A stretch of DNA of 64,000 bases. Origin: Labrys wisconsinensis (GTDB taxonomy: Bacteria > Pseudomonadota > Alphaproteobacteria > Rhizobiales > Labraceae). Below are positions 8,973-18,094 of this stretch, piece by piece; position 1 is the stretch's first letter, and each line of letters opens with the position of its first letter. The position numbers were made by a program, and so were the translations under genes. Location: assembly GCF_030814995.1 (NCBI RefSeq), contig NZ_JAUSVX010000001.1, positions 558,001-622,000 on the forward strand. Direction: 5' to 3'. A model generated the notes under the pieces. That model had not been told where the DNA came from. It saw only the letters and a program-made list of their open reading frames with translations, and did no database searches.

Positions 8973-11771
8973 TCAGACGATCTGCCCGTGGCAGTGCTTG
9001 TATTTCTTGCCCGAGCCGCAAGGGCAGGCCTCGTTGCGGCCGACCCGGCCCCAGGTCGAGGGGTCGTTCGGATTGCGCTGCGCCACCGGCGTGGCGGCCA
9101 CGCCATAGGCCTGGCCGACGGCGACGCTCGAATCGGCGAATGAGGCCGAAGCGCCCGCCAGCTCGTCCTCGCCGGTGCTGGCGTCGACATGATGGGCGAA
9201 CATGGCCGGAAGCGTCGGCTCCGGCGGCTCCTGCATGATCTCCACCCGCATCATCTGGCCGGTGACGGCCTCGCGCAGGCGGCCGGTCATCTCCTGGAAC
9301 AGATTGAAGCCTTCCGCCTTGTACTCGACCAGCGGATCGCGCTGGCCGTAGCCGCGCAGGCCGATCACCTGGCGCAGGTGCTCCAGCGTGACGATATGCT
9401 CGCGCCACAGATGGTCCAGCGACTGCAGCAGCACCGCCTTCTCCACCTGGCGCATGATCTCCGGCGTGTAGCGGGCGACGCGGACCGCGGCGGATTCGTC
9501 CGCGGCCTTGAGGATGCGCGCCTTCAGCTCCTCGTCGGCGATGCCCTCCTCCTTGGCCCAGTCGACCACGGGCAGGTCGAGGTTGAGCACCGAAGTGACC
9601 GCTTTGTCGAGGCCGGGCGTGTCCCACTGCTCGGGATAGGCGTTCTCCGGCACATGCGCCGCGACCATGTCGTCGATCACCTGGTGGCGGAAATCGGTGA
9701 TGGTGTCGGCGACCGAATCCTGCGCCATGAACTCGCGGCGCTGCTCGAAGATCACCTTGCGCTGATCGTTGAGCACGTTGTCGTATTTCAGGATGTTCTT
9801 GCGGATGTCGAAGTTGCGCGCCTCGACCTTCTGCTGCGCCTTCTCCAGCGCCCGGTTGATCCAGGAATGGACGATCGCCTCGCCCTCCTTGAGGCCGAGC
9901 TTCTGCAGCATGCCGTCCATGCGGTCGGAGCCGAAGATCCGCATCAGGTCGTCCTGCAGCGACAGGAAGAACTTGGAATGGCCCGGATCGCCCTGGCGGC
10001 CGGAGCGGCCGCGCAGCTGGTTGTCGATGCGGCGGCTCTCGTGGCGCTCGGTGCCGATGATGTAGAGCCCGCCCGCGGCCAGCGCCTTCTCCTTGAGGGC
10101 CGCGACCTGGGCGCGGATGCGGGCCTCGTGCGCCTCGCGCTCCGGCCCTTCCTCCGTCTGCGCCACCTCGACCTTGGCGCGCATGTCGGCGTTGCCGCCG
10201 AGCTGGATGTCGGTGCCGCGGCCGGCCATGTTGGTGGCGATGGTGATGGCGCCGGGCACGCCGGCCTGGCTGACGATGAAGGCTTCCTGCTCGTGGTAGC
10301 GGGCGTTCAGCACCGCGAACACCTTCTCCGTGGTGTTGCCATCATAGAGCCCGGCGAACGCGTTGGGGTCGGAGAAGTCGCGTTGCTTGTAGCCGTGCTT
10401 CTTCAGGAGCTCGGCCAGATGCTCGGACTTCTCGATCGAGGTGGTGCCGACCAGCAGCGGCTGGCCGCGCTGGCGGCATTCGTCGATCAGGGTGATGATC
10501 GCCGTGTTCTTCTCCGCCACCGTCCGGTAGACCTCGTCGTCGTCGTCGATGCGCTGGATGTTGCGGTTGGTCGGGATCTCCACGACATCGAGATTGTAGA
10601 TGTCCATGAACTCGTTGGCCTCGGTGGCGGCCGTGCCGGTCATGCCCGCCAGCTTCTTGTAGAGGCGGAAATAGTTCTGGAAGGTGATCGAGGCCAGCGT
10701 CTGGTTCTCGGGCTGGATCTGGACCCGCTCCTTGGCCTCCAGCGCCTGGTGCAGGCCTTCCGAGTAGCGCCGGCCGGGCATCATGCGGCCGGTGAACTCG
10801 TCGATGATCACCACCTCGTTGTTGCGGACGATGTAGTCCTTGTCGCGGGTGAACAGCTTGTGGGCGCGCAGCGCCTGGTTGACGTGGTGGACGACGGTGA
10901 CGTTGCCGGCGTCGTAGAGCCCGCCCTCCTTGATCAGGCCGGAGCCAGCCAGCATCTGCTCGACGCGCTCGTTGCCCTTCTCCGTCAGGTTGACGGTGCG
11001 CTGCTTCTCGTCGAGCTCGAAATCGTCCTTCTCGATCTGCGGCATGATCGCGTCGATCGTGACGTAGAGGTCCGAGCGGTCGTCGAGCGGGCCGGAGATG
11101 ATCAGCGGCGTGCGCGCCTCGTCGATCAGGATGGAGTCGACCTCGTCGACGATGGCGAAGGCATGACCGCGCTGCACCATGGCGCGCATGTCGTACTTCA
11201 TGTTGTCGCGCAGATAGTCGAAGCCGTACTCGTTGTTGGTGCCGTAGGTGATGTCGCAGGCATAGGCGTCGTGGCGCTGCTCGTCGTCGAGCCCGTGCAC
11301 GATGGTGCCGGTGGTGAGGCCGAGGAAGCCGTAGATCCGGCCCATCCATTCCGCGTCGCGGCTGGCGAGGTAGTCGTTGACGGTGACGACGTGCACGCCC
11401 TTGCCGGCCAGGGCGTTGAGGTAGACCGCGAGAGTGGCCACCAGCGTCTTGCCTTCACCGGTCTTCATCTCGGCGATGCCGCCCTCGTGCAGCACCATGC
11501 CGCCGATCAGCTGCACGTCGAAGTGCCGCTGGCCGAGCACCCGCTTGGCCGCCTCGCGCACCGTGGCGAAGGCGGGAACCAGGATGTCGTCGAGCGTCTT
11601 GCCGCCCGCCAGCTCCTGGCGGAATGCCTGCGTGCGGGCCCGCAGCGCCTCGTCGGTGAGGGCCGCGACCTCCGGCTCCAGGGCGTTGATCGCCGCCACC
11701 CGCGGCTGGTACCCCTTGACGCGGCGGTCGTTGGAGGAACCGAAAAGCTTCTTGGCGAGCGTGCCGAACAT
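8973..11771 (-). CDS. secA: preprotein translocase ATPase SecA
   Basis: 932 residues, complete. SecA is the ATP-driven motor that pushes unfolded preproteins through SecYEG. Visible are Walker A MKTGEGKT (102-109), the DEAD-like [17 protein letters not shown], the preprotein cross-linking domain, the second helicase domain with [14 protein letters not shown], and a C-terminal zinc-binding tail [14 protein letters not shown] used for SecB and phospholipid contact. An AAGG ribosome site precedes the ATG. The gene is divergent from a periplasmic PPIase gene, an order common in rhizobia and functionally sensible because the PPIase folds Sec-exported proteins. Confidence 0.98.
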   Translation of the reverse strand: MFGTLAKKLFGSSNDRRVKGYQPRVAAINALEPEVAALTDEALRARTQAFRQELAGGKTLDDILVPAFATVREAAKRVLGQRHFDVQLIGGMVLHEGGIAEMKTGEGKTLVATLAVYLNALAGKGVHVVTVNDYLASRDAEWMGRIYGFLGLTTGTIVHGLDDEQRHDAYACDITYGTNNEYGFDYLRDNMKYDMRAMVQRGHAFAIVDEVDSILIDEARTPLIISGPLDDRSDLYVTIDAIMPQIEKDDFELDEKQRTVNLTEKGNERVEQMLAGSGLIKEGGLYDAGNVTVVHHVNQALRAHKLFTRDKDYIVRNNEVVIIDEFTGRMMPGRRYSEGLHQALEAKERVQIQPENQTLASITFQNYFRLYKKLAGMTGTAATEANEFMDIYNLDVVEIPTNRNIQRIDDDDEVYRTVAEKNTAIITLIDECRQRGQPLLVGTTSIEKSEHLAELLKKHGYKQRDFSDPNAFAGLYDGNTTEKVFAVLNARYHEQEAFIVSQAGVPGAITIATNMAGRGTDIQLGGNADMRAKVEVAQTEEGPEREAHEARIRAQVAALKEKALAAGGLYIIGTERHESRRIDNQLRGRSGRQGDPGHSKFFLSLQDDLMRIFGSDRMDGMLQKLGLKEGEAIVHSWINRALEKAQQKVEARNFDIRKNILKYDNVLNDQRKVIFEQRREFMAQDSVADTITDFRHQVIDDMVAAHVPENAYPEQWDTPGLDKAVTSVLNLDLPVVDWAKEEGIADEELKARILKAADESAAVRVARYTPEIMRQVEKAVLLQSLDHLWREHIVTLEHLRQVIGLRGYGQRDPLVEYKAEGFNLFQEMTGRLREAVTGQMMRVEIMQEPPEPTLPAMFAHHVDASTGEDELAGASASFADSSVAVGQAYGVAATPVAQRNPNDPSTWGRVGRNEACPCGSGKKYKHCHGQIV

Positions 11772-12195
11772 CGGGGACCTTCGGGTCTACGCACCGGAGC
11801 GGCGCGAGGTTTGAGGGCGGCCCTTCCCCATCGCAACACGATGTGGCGCCAGAATGACGCGGCATCACCATGATGCGGGCGCATTCCGAGTGGATGAGGG
11901 GCGGGCCGGCCCGTGATAAGCGTACTGGCGGGCGCATCCGATGGGCGGCGCGCTCGACAGTCACATAAGTATCGGGGTCGGGGCTTGTCAATCGAGCGGG
12001 GATGTTGCCAATGTCCCCGCCGGCGGGAACGCCCGGGCCGGAAGAGGGCTCCGGCCCGGGCGTTCCCGCCAAGAGCCTGAACTTCGCGGAATTTCCGGGC
12101 CTTTCCGCCGCACGCGGCCCCGGGCGTGCCGCCGGGTCGGGCCGTGCGATGCGGCACACGTCCCCTCACTCCACCGTTCCAAAGGAAACGATCCC
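11772..12195. other. 424-bp divergent secA/PPIase intergenic region
   Basis: No gene is seen. On the minus strand a consensus -35 TTGACA (11986-11991) faces secA, with only weak -10 matches about 17-18 bases on (11962-11968), which would give a leader of roughly 180 bases. The main landmark is a perfect 21-bp inverted repeat at 12022-12070, described separately. The PPIase ATG at 12196 is preceded by AAAGGAAA at 12181-12188. Confidence 0.5.
12022..12070. repeat. perfect 21-bp inverted repeat with 7-base loop
   Basis: Bases 12022-12042 (starting GGCGGGAACGCCCGGG) are the exact reverse complement of 12050-12070, with the 7-base spacer AGAGGGC. The hairpin would be extremely stable. No run of T follows on either strand, so it is not a classical intrinsic terminator, and neither neighbouring gene ends here; both start away from it. 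It could be a REP-type repeat, a protein binding site or an mRNA leader structure for the PPIase gene. Confidence 0.75.
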
Positions 12196-13089
12196 ATGAC
12201 TTCTTCGCGACGCGCGCGCCTTGCCGCCTCGATGCTGGGCGGCGCCGCGCTGCTGGCTCTGGCCACCCTGCCGGTCCTCGCCGAGGATGCGGCCAAGCCG
12301 CCGGCGGTCGTCAACGGCCAGCCGATCACCGAGAAGGACATCGCCATCGCGTCCGAGGATCTGGCCAGCGGCCTGCCGCAGCAGATGACGCCGGAGCAGA
12401 AGCGCGACTACCTCACCTCCTACTCCGTCGACATGGCGCTGGTCGCCGCCGAGGCGGAGAAGGAGAAGGTCGTCGACCAGGCCGATCTCGACCAGCGCCT
12501 CGCCTATTTCCGCAAGAAGATCCTGATGGAGCAGCTGCTCACCAAGGTCGGCAAGGACGCCGTCACCGACGAGGCCATGCGCAAGCTCTACGACGACACC
12601 GTCAAGACGATTCCGCCGGAGCAGGAGGCGCATGCCCGCCATATCCTGCTGGAGACGGAGGACGAGGCCAAGAAGGCCTATGACCGCGTCAAGGGCGGCG
12701 AGGACTTCTCCAAGGTCGCCAAGGAGCTCTCCAAGGACCCCGGCTCCTCCGACGGCGGCGACCTCGGCTGGTTCACCAAGGACCGCATGGTCAAGGAATT
12801 CGCCGATGCGGCCTTCGCGCTGAAGCCCGGCGAGATCTCCCAGCCGGTGAAGTCGCAGTTCGGCTGGCACGTCATCAAGCTGGAGGAGCTGCGCCAGAAG
12901 CCGGTGCCGAGCTTCGAGCAGGTCAAGCCCCAGATCGAGACCTATCTGCAGCGCAAGGCGCAGCAGGACCTGATCTTGAAGCTGCGCGGCACCGCCAAAA
13001 TCGACAAGCCCGAGCCGCCGAAGCCGAGCGAGCCCGCTGCTCCGCCGGCCCCGGCCGCCCCGGCCCCGTCGGACGCGCCCAAGCCCTGA
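12196..13089 (+). CDS. periplasmic parvulin-type peptidylprolyl isomerase (PrsA/SurA-like)
   Basis: 297 residues. A signal peptide ([19 protein letters not shown], predicted cleavage after VLA near 31) is followed by a SurA-N-like helical region and a PpiC/parvulin domain at about 135-230, containing [37 protein letters not shown] and [14 protein letters not shown]. It should catalyse cis-trans prolyl isomerisation and help exported proteins fold. The C-terminal ~28 residues are a Pro/Ala/Lys-rich linker-like tail. The frame is open further upstream, but the ATG at 12196 has a purine-rich ribosome site and starts the signal peptide. It is the first gene of the PPIase-argJ-mutT series. Confidence 0.92.
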   Translation: MTSSRRARLAASMLGGAALLALATLPVLAEDAAKPPAVVNGQPITEKDIAIASEDLASGLPQQMTPEQKRDYLTSYSVDMALVAAEAEKEKVVDQADLDQRLAYFRKKILMEQLLTKVGKDAVTDEAMRKLYDDTVKTIPPEQEAHARHILLETEDEAKKAYDRVKGGEDFSKVAKELSKDPGSSDGGDLGWFTKDRMVKEFADAAFALKPGEISQPVKSQFGWHVIKLEELRQKPVPSFEQVKPQIETYLQRKAQQDLILKLRGTAKIDKPEPPKPSEPAAPPAPAAPAPSDAPKP

Positions 13090-13231
13090 GGCCGGCGGCC
13101 GGCCGGATTTTGCCGGACGGCCTCATCTTTCCCATCCACGGCGCCCTGCCGGGATGCTATCGACGCGCGGCGGGTCCGGCGGCCCGTCGCGCGCTTTTGC
13201 CTGCGCGCCTCCCGAACGAGTGGACCGACCC

Positions 13232-14470
13232 ATGGCGAAACCCGCGCCCCTCTCCCCTCTCGCGCCCGCCCGCTTTCCCGATCTGCCGCCGATCGCCGGC
13301 GTGCGGCTGGCCACGGCCGAGGCCGGCATCCGCTACAAGGGGCGCACGGACGTGCTCATGGCCCTGTTCGATCCGGGCACCACGGTGGCGGGCGTGTTCA
13401 CCCGCTCCAAGTGCCCCTCCGCCCCGGTCGACTGGTGCCGCGCGGCCCTGAAGCACGGCACGGCGCGCACGCTGGTGGTCAATTCCGGCAACGCCAACGC
13501 CTTCACCGGCCTCAAGGGCCGCCAGGCCGTGGAGCTGACCGCGGAGATCGCGGCCAAGGCGGCCGGCTGCCGCCCCGAGGAGGTCTATCTCGCCTCGACC
13601 GGCGTGATCGGCGAGCCGCTGGACGCCAGCAAGTTCGCCGGGGTCCTCGACGAGACGGCCGGACGCGCGGCGCCGGGCGCCTTCGAGGCCGCCGCCCAGG
13701 CCATCATGACCACCGACACCTTCCCGAAAGGCGCCACGGCCTCGGTCGACCTCGGCGGCGTGCCGGTCACCATCGCGGGCATCGCCAAGGGTGCCGGCAT
13801 GATCATGCCCGACATGGCGACCATGCTCTCCTTCGTCTTCACCGACGCCCCCATCGCCGCGCCGGTGCTGCAGGCGCTCCTGTCGAAGGGTGTCGTCGAC
13901 AGCTTCAACGCGGTGACGGTCGACAGCGACACCTCCACCTCCGACACGCTGCTGCTGTTCGCCACCGGCAAGGCTGCGGCAGCGCCGATCACCGAGCTCG
14001 GCGATCCCCGGCTGAAGCCCTTCGCCAGGGCGCTCGACGCCGTCCTGCTCGACCTCGCCCAGCAGGTGGCGCGGGATGGCGAGGGCGCGCGCAAGTTCGT
14101 CACCGTCGCGGTGACGGGAGCCACCAGCAAGCGCGCCGCCCGCCGCGTCGCCATGTCGATCGCCAATTCGCCGCTGGTCAAGACCGCCATCGCCGGCGAG
14201 GACGCCAATTGGGGCCGTGTCGTCATGGCGGTCGGCAAGGCCGGCGAACGGGCCGAGCGCGACCGTCTGTCGATCTTCTTCGGCGACATCCGCGTGGCGG
14301 TCGAGGGGGCCCGCGACCCCGCCTATGACGAGGCGGCGACCTCGGCCTACATGAAGGGCCAGGAGATCTTGCTGCGCGTCGACCTCGGGCTCGGCCGGGC
14401 CAGGGACCGCGTCTTCACCTGCGACCTCACCAAGGAATACGTCGCCATCAACGGCGACTATCGCTCCTGA
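13232..14470 (+). CDS. argJ: bifunctional glutamate N-acetyltransferase/amino-acid acetyltransferase ArgJ
   Basis: 412 residues. ArgJ transfers acetyl from N-acetylornithine to glutamate, and in bifunctional forms also makes N-acetylglutamate from acetyl-CoA, for arginine synthesis. The autocleavage site is clear: KGAGMI.PDMATML, where the chain is cut between Ala and Thr and that Thr becomes the nucleophile. Other family motifs are [11 protein letters not shown] and [12 protein letters not shown] chose the ATG at 13232 because [13 protein letters not shown] matches the usual ArgJ N-terminus; the upstream open frame adds 26 unrelated residues. Cytoplasmic. Confidence 0.96.
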   Translation: MAKPAPLSPLAPARFPDLPPIAGVRLATAEAGIRYKGRTDVLMALFDPGTTVAGVFTRSKCPSAPVDWCRAALKHGTARTLVVNSGNANAFTGLKGRQAVELTAEIAAKAAGCRPEEVYLASTGVIGEPLDASKFAGVLDETAGRAAPGAFEAAAQAIMTTDTFPKGATASVDLGGVPVTIAGIAKGAGMIMPDMATMLSFVFTDAPIAAPVLQALLSKGVVDSFNAVTVDSDTSTSDTLLLFATGKAAAAPITELGDPRLKPFARALDAVLLDLAQQVARDGEGARKFVTVAVTGATSKRAARRVAMSIANSPLVKTAIAGEDANWGRVVMAVGKAGERAERDRLSIFFGDIRVAVEGARDPAYDEAATSAYMKGQEILLRVDLGLGRARDRVFTCDLTKEYVAINGDYRS

Positions 14471-14588
14471 GCCCATCTCCCCGTCCCGGCGGGATGGCAG
14501 CGCGGCCGGCGACACGCTGTTCCCTCAAAATCGAGACAAAGCTGGGGAGAGATGTAAACATTTACCCCTTACCTCTGGAGATGGTCGC

Positions 14589-14993
14589 GTGAGTCATCGG
14601 CTCGTTCTCGTCGTCGCCTGCGCCCTCCTCGATGCGGACGGCCGTGTGCTGATCTCGCAGCGTCCCGAGGGCAAGGCGCTGGCGGGCCTCTGGGAATTCC
14701 CCGGCGGCAAGATCGAGCCCGGCGAGCGCCCCGAGGAGACGTTGATCCGTGAACTGAAGGAAGAGCTGGGAATCGAGGTCGAGGAAGCCTGTCTCGCGCC
14801 GCTGACCTTCGCGAGCCACGCCTATGACGACTTCGTGCTCCTGATGCCCCTGTGGGTGTGCCGCCGCTGGTCGGGCACGCCGGTGGGGCGGGAGGGGCAG
14901 GCTCTCAAATGGGTGTCGCCGAAGCGCCTGAGGGATTTTCCCATGCCGGCAGCCGATGAACCGCTCATTCCCGCGCTCATCGACCTTATCTGA
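14589..14993 (+). CDS. mutT: MutT-type (d)NTP pyrophosphohydrolase (8-oxo-dGTP diphosphatase)
   Basis: 134 residues with an intact Nudix box, GGKIEPGERPEET followed by RELKEELGIE, giving the metal-binding Glu residues. MutT cleans oxidised 8-oxo-dGTP from the nucleotide pool. Start is GTG with a TGGAG ribosome site (14576-14580) eight bases upstream; the nearby ATG at 14581 is out of frame. The order argJ-mutT is a conserved rhizobial arrangement. W-E-F-P-G-G and a C-terminal KWVSPKRLRDFPMP segment are as in MutT/CtfA proteins. Confidence 0.92.
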   Translation: MSHRLVLVVACALLDADGRVLISQRPEGKALAGLWEFPGGKIEPGERPEETLIRELKEELGIEVEEACLAPLTFASHAYDDFVLLMPLWVCRRWSGTPVGREGQALKWVSPKRLRDFPMPAADEPLIPALIDLI

Positions 14994-15018
14994 AGGGATG
15001 CAAGCGGGAGACGGCGCC

Positions 15019-15225
15019 GTGAGGACAGGCAGGACGAAAGCAGCCGGGCGCATGCTCGCCGCCTTCGCGCGCGACCGAAGCGGCGGCGTGGCGATCGAAT
15101 ACGGGCTGGTCGCCGGCCTGATCTTCCTCGCCATCGTCGCGGCGGTGCACCTGCTCTCGCAGAACCTGATGGACAATTTCTGGAACAAGGTCTCCAACGC
15201 CGTGGCCAACTCGCCCGGCAGCTGA
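15019..15225 (+). CDS. Flp/Fap-type IVb pilin subunit
   Basis: About 68 residues. After a short basic leader comes the diagnostic Flp pilin segment GGVAIEYGLVAGLIFLAIVA, with the conserved Glu-Tyr pair after the cleavage site and a single hydrophobic helix used for pilus packing. Family knowledge: it is processed by a TadV-type prepilin peptidase and assembled by the Tad system. I prefer the GTG start because GGGAG (15006-15010) lies eight bases ahead; an in-frame ATG at 14998 would add seven residues. No other tad or cpa gene is in the window, so this is an isolated pilin gene just after mutT. Confidence 0.82.
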   Translation: MRTGRTKAAGRMLAAFARDRSGGVAIEYGLVAGLIFLAIVAAVHLLSQNLMDNFWNKVSNAVANSPGS

Positions 15226-15233
15226 GACGCCGT

Positions 15234-16106
15234 TCACCGGCCGGCCTTGTCGCCGAGCCGGATCTCGCTGGTGCCCAGCGCATCGGCGAGCCGCATCCTT
15301 GCCGAGCCCGGCTTCAGCGGCGCCTGTTGGCTCGCGTGCGGCGCCCACCCCGACAGCCAGACGATTTCGAACGTGGCGCGGATGCGCCCGTCCGCGTCCG
15401 AGAAGCGCTCCTTGTAGACCTCCGCCATGCGCAGCAGCGTGGCGCGGCGCATCGGTGCCCGCCGACGCTGGGCGAGGATGTTGGTGGCGCCCATCGCCCT
15501 CAGGTCCGCCATCAGCGCGAAGGCGTCGGCATAGCGCACGGTCAGCACCTCGCTGTCGGTCACCGGCAGGGCGAAGCCGGCCCGCTGCAGCAGCCCGCCC
15601 ATGTCGCGCACGTCGGCGAAGGGGAAGACATGCGGGCTGACGCCGCCCTCCACCTCGCTCTCCGCCGCGGCGAAGGCCTGGCGCAGCTCGGTCAGCGTCG
15701 CCCCGCCGGCCAGGGCCGCGAGGAACAGGCCGTCCGGCTTCAGGGCGCGGCGGATCTGGACCAGCGCCCCCGGCAGGTCGTTGACGGCGTGGAGCGCAAG
15801 CGCCGAGAGGGCGAGGTCGGCTGAGGCCGGCGCGAGCGGCAGCGCCTCCTCGTCGGCGACCACGTCCGGCCGCGCCGCCGCCGGGCCGAGCCGCACCAGC
15901 TCCGCGACGAAGGGGGCCGCCGCCTCGGCCAGGGCCGGCGAGAGCGAGCCGACCTCCACGGCCCGCTCGAAGCGCCGCAGCACGGCCGACAGCCGGTCGG
16001 CCATGTCGAGGGCGACGTGCCGCAGCAGGAAATCGGCCGGCGCGGCCGCGGCGCGGTGCCGGCGCAGGACGAGGATCTGGCGGTCGAACAGGCGAGGCGC
16101 TGTCAT
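15234..16106 (-). CDS. class I SAM-dependent methyltransferase-fold protein, NDUFAF5/BioC-like
   Basis: 290 residues. It has the SAM methyltransferase fold in degenerate form, with LPLAPASADLALSALALHAVNDLPGALVQIRRALKPDGLFLAALAG-type motifs IV-VI (written here only in part) and lacks a clean glycine-rich motif I near the N-terminus. Closest recognisable family is the alphaproteobacterial relatives of mitochondrial NDUFAF5, which acts in complex I assembly as an arginine hydroxylase. That assignment is inference from motif pattern and from its usual company with comF, glutaredoxin and ubiG genes, which do occur 8-14 kb away here. The start MTAPRLFDRQ was chosen over a longer upstream open frame. 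Confidence 0.75.
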   Translation of the reverse strand: MTAPRLFDRQILVLRRHRAAAAPADFLLRHVALDMADRLSAVLRRFERAVEVGSLSPALAEAAAPFVAELVRLGPAAARPDVVADEEALPLAPASADLALSALALHAVNDLPGALVQIRRALKPDGLFLAALAGGATLTELRQAFAAAESEVEGGVSPHVFPFADVRDMGGLLQRAGFALPVTDSEVLTVRYADAFALMADLRAMGATNILAQRRRAPMRRATLLRMAEVYKERFSDADGRIRATFEIVWLSGWAPHASQQAPLKPGSARMRLADALGTSEIRLGDKAGR

Positions 16107-16244
16107 GTCGCCTGCATAGAGCGGCCGGCGGCCGATGCAAAGGGGGGCGCCATGCCGGGCCGATAGTGACACGAGGCCCCTGCCCTGCTTATCACTGCAG
16201 CGTGGCGGCCAGCGATCCGCCTCAGCGAGCGAGTGCGATATCCC

Positions 16245-17273
16245 ATGAAGACGGTGTTCTCCCCCCGCCATCACGGCCATTCCGGCCATGTCGAACTGAA
16301 CAACGGCCGGGTGGTTCCCGCCTTCGAGAAGCCGGAGCGGGCCGAGATGATCCGCGCCGCCGTCGAGGGGCGCGGCCTCGGTCCGATCCTGGCGCCCGCG
16401 GCGCATGGCCTCGACCCGGTGCTGCGCGTGCACGAGGCCGACTATGTTAGCTTCCTGTCGGAGGCCTGGGCGCTGTGGACCGCCGACGGCCGCGACTTCC
16501 CCGCCCTGCCGAGCTTCTGGAAAGCGCCGGGCATGCGGGCGATCGAGCCGGAGACCATCGACGGCAAGCTCGGACACTTCTCCTTCGACGCCGGCTGCTG
16601 CCTGGTGGCGGGCAGCTTCGACGCCATCGCCGCGTCGGTCGACGTCGCGCTCACCGGCGTCGACCTCGTGGCCGGCGGCGAGCCCTCCGCCTTCGCGCTG
16701 TGCCGGCCGCCCGGCCATCACGCCCATGCCGGCACCATGGGCGGCTATTGCTACGTCAACAATGCCGCCGTGGCGGCCCAGGCCTTCCGCGACCGCGGCA
16801 CGCCGCGCGTGGCGATCCTCGACGTCGACTATCACCACGGCAACGGCACGCAGTCGATCTTCTACGAGCGCGCCGACGTGCTGGTGTGCAACATCCACGG
16901 CCACCCCACCCAGGAATATCCCTATTTCCTCGGCTACGAGGACGAGACCGGGGCCGGGGCCGGCGAAGGCTTCAACGCCAATTTCCCCCTGCGCTGGGGC
17001 ACGGGCTTCGAGGCCTGGAGCGCCGCCCTCGAGACCGCCTGCCGCCGGGTCGAGGCCTATGCGCCCGACGTGGTGGTGGTCTCGCTCGGCGTCGACACCT
17101 ACAAGGAGGACCCGATCTCCCAGTTCCGGCTCGACAGCCCGGACTATCTGAAGATCGGCGCGCGCATCGCCCGGCTGCGCAAGCCGACGCTGTTCGTCAT
17201 GGAAGGCGGCTATGCCGTCGAAGCCATCGGCGTCAACGTCGCCAACACGCTGGAGGGCTTTGCCGGGGAGTGA
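16245..17273 (+). CDS. histone deacetylase family protein, probable acetylpolyamine amidohydrolase
   Basis: 342 residues. The zinc-dependent deacetylase signature is complete: RPPGHHAHAGTMGGYCYVNN, DVDYHHGNGTQ, and the later GVDTYKEDPIS and GGYAVEAIG segments, supplying the two catalytic His, the Asp/His/Asp zinc ligands and the active-site Tyr region. Bacterial members of this branch remove acetyl groups from acetylpolyamines or other small acetyl-amides. The ATG at 16245 gives the usual MKTVFSPRHHGH N-terminus; an upstream in-frame GTG at 16233 is less likely. It is followed closely by the TrmH-type gene. Confidence 0.9.
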   Translation: MKTVFSPRHHGHSGHVELNNGRVVPAFEKPERAEMIRAAVEGRGLGPILAPAAHGLDPVLRVHEADYVSFLSEAWALWTADGRDFPALPSFWKAPGMRAIEPETIDGKLGHFSFDAGCCLVAGSFDAIAASVDVALTGVDLVAGGEPSAFALCRPPGHHAHAGTMGGYCYVNNAAVAAQAFRDRGTPRVAILDVDYHHGNGTQSIFYERADVLVCNIHGHPTQEYPYFLGYEDETGAGAGEGFNANFPLRWGTGFEAWSAALETACRRVEAYAPDVVVVSLGVDTYKEDPISQFRLDSPDYLKIGARIARLRKPTLFVMEGGYAVEAIGVNVANTLEGFAGE

Positions 17274-17277
17274 CGGC

Positions 17278-18075
17278 ATGCCCCGCCTGATCGCCGTCGG
17301 GGATCCCGCCGATCCCGGGATCGAGCCCTATCGCGACATCCGCGAGCGCGACCTCGCCGGCCGCGGCGGCCGCTTCGTCATCGAAGGCGAGGTGGTGCTG
17401 CGCGCCGCGCTGACGCTCGGGCGCTTCAAGGTGGAATCCGTCCTGCTGGCCGAGAACCGGGTGGCCGCGCTCGCCGGCCTCCTGGCCGGCCTTCCCGACG
17501 ACGTGCCCGTGCATGTCGCCGGCCGCGCCGTGCTCGACGCCGTCGCCGGCTTTCCCTTGCATCGCGGCATCCTGGCCATGGGCCTGCGCGGCACCCCGGA
17601 GCCCGCCGAGGGCCTGATCGCACGCCTGCCGCGGCAGGCCCTGGTCGTGGTCCTGTCGGCCATCGCCAACCACGACAATATCGGTGGCCTGTTCCGCAAC
17701 GCCGCCGCCTTCGGCGCCGACGCCGTGCTGATGGACGAGGCCTGCTGCGACCCGCTCTACCGCAAGAGCATCCGCGTCTCCGCCGGCGCGGCGCTGGTGA
17801 CGCCCTTCGCCCGCGGCGGAACGGCGGCCGAGCTCTGCGACGGGCTGCTGGCACGGGGCTTCGAGGTGCTGGCCACCAGCCCGCGCGGCGCCGAACGCCT
17901 GGGGGATATCCTGCCCGGACCGCGCATGGCCGCGCTGTTCGGCGCCGAGGGGCCGGGCCTGCCGCAGGCCCTGCTCGACCGGCTGCGCACGGTGCGCATC
18001 GACATGGCCGGCGGCTTCGATTCCCTCAACGTCGCCACGACGAGCGGCATCGTGCTGCACCACCTGCGCAGGTGA
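17278..18075 (+). CDS. TrmH/SpoU family RNA 2'-O-methyltransferase
   Basis: 265 residues with an N-terminal SpoU substrate-binding-like domain (RFVIEGEVVLRAAL) and a C-terminal SPOUT knot. The three knot motifs are present: NHDNIGGLFRNAAAFGA, LFGAEGPGLP, and DSLNVATTSGIVLHHL. It should methylate ribose 2'-OH in tRNA or rRNA using SAM; the exact target cannot be assigned. Start ATG is four bases after the upstream stop, with GGGGAG at 17265-17270 as the ribosome site inside the preceding gene, so the two genes are probably one transcript. Confidence 0.88.
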   Translation: MPRLIAVGDPADPGIEPYRDIRERDLAGRGGRFVIEGEVVLRAALTLGRFKVESVLLAENRVAALAGLLAGLPDDVPVHVAGRAVLDAVAGFPLHRGILAMGLRGTPEPAEGLIARLPRQALVVVLSAIANHDNIGGLFRNAAAFGADAVLMDEACCDPLYRKSIRVSAGAALVTPFARGGTAAELCDGLLARGFEVLATSPRGAERLGDILPGPRMAALFGAEGPGLPQALLDRLRTVRIDMAGGFDSLNVATTSGIVLHHLRR

Positions 18076-18094
18076 GGCGGCCGGCGCGGGCCTC

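Noticed and set aside
9189-11873. 894-codon plus-strand frame opposite secA
   Set aside because: Shadow of secA; no motif, composition typical of antisense reading.
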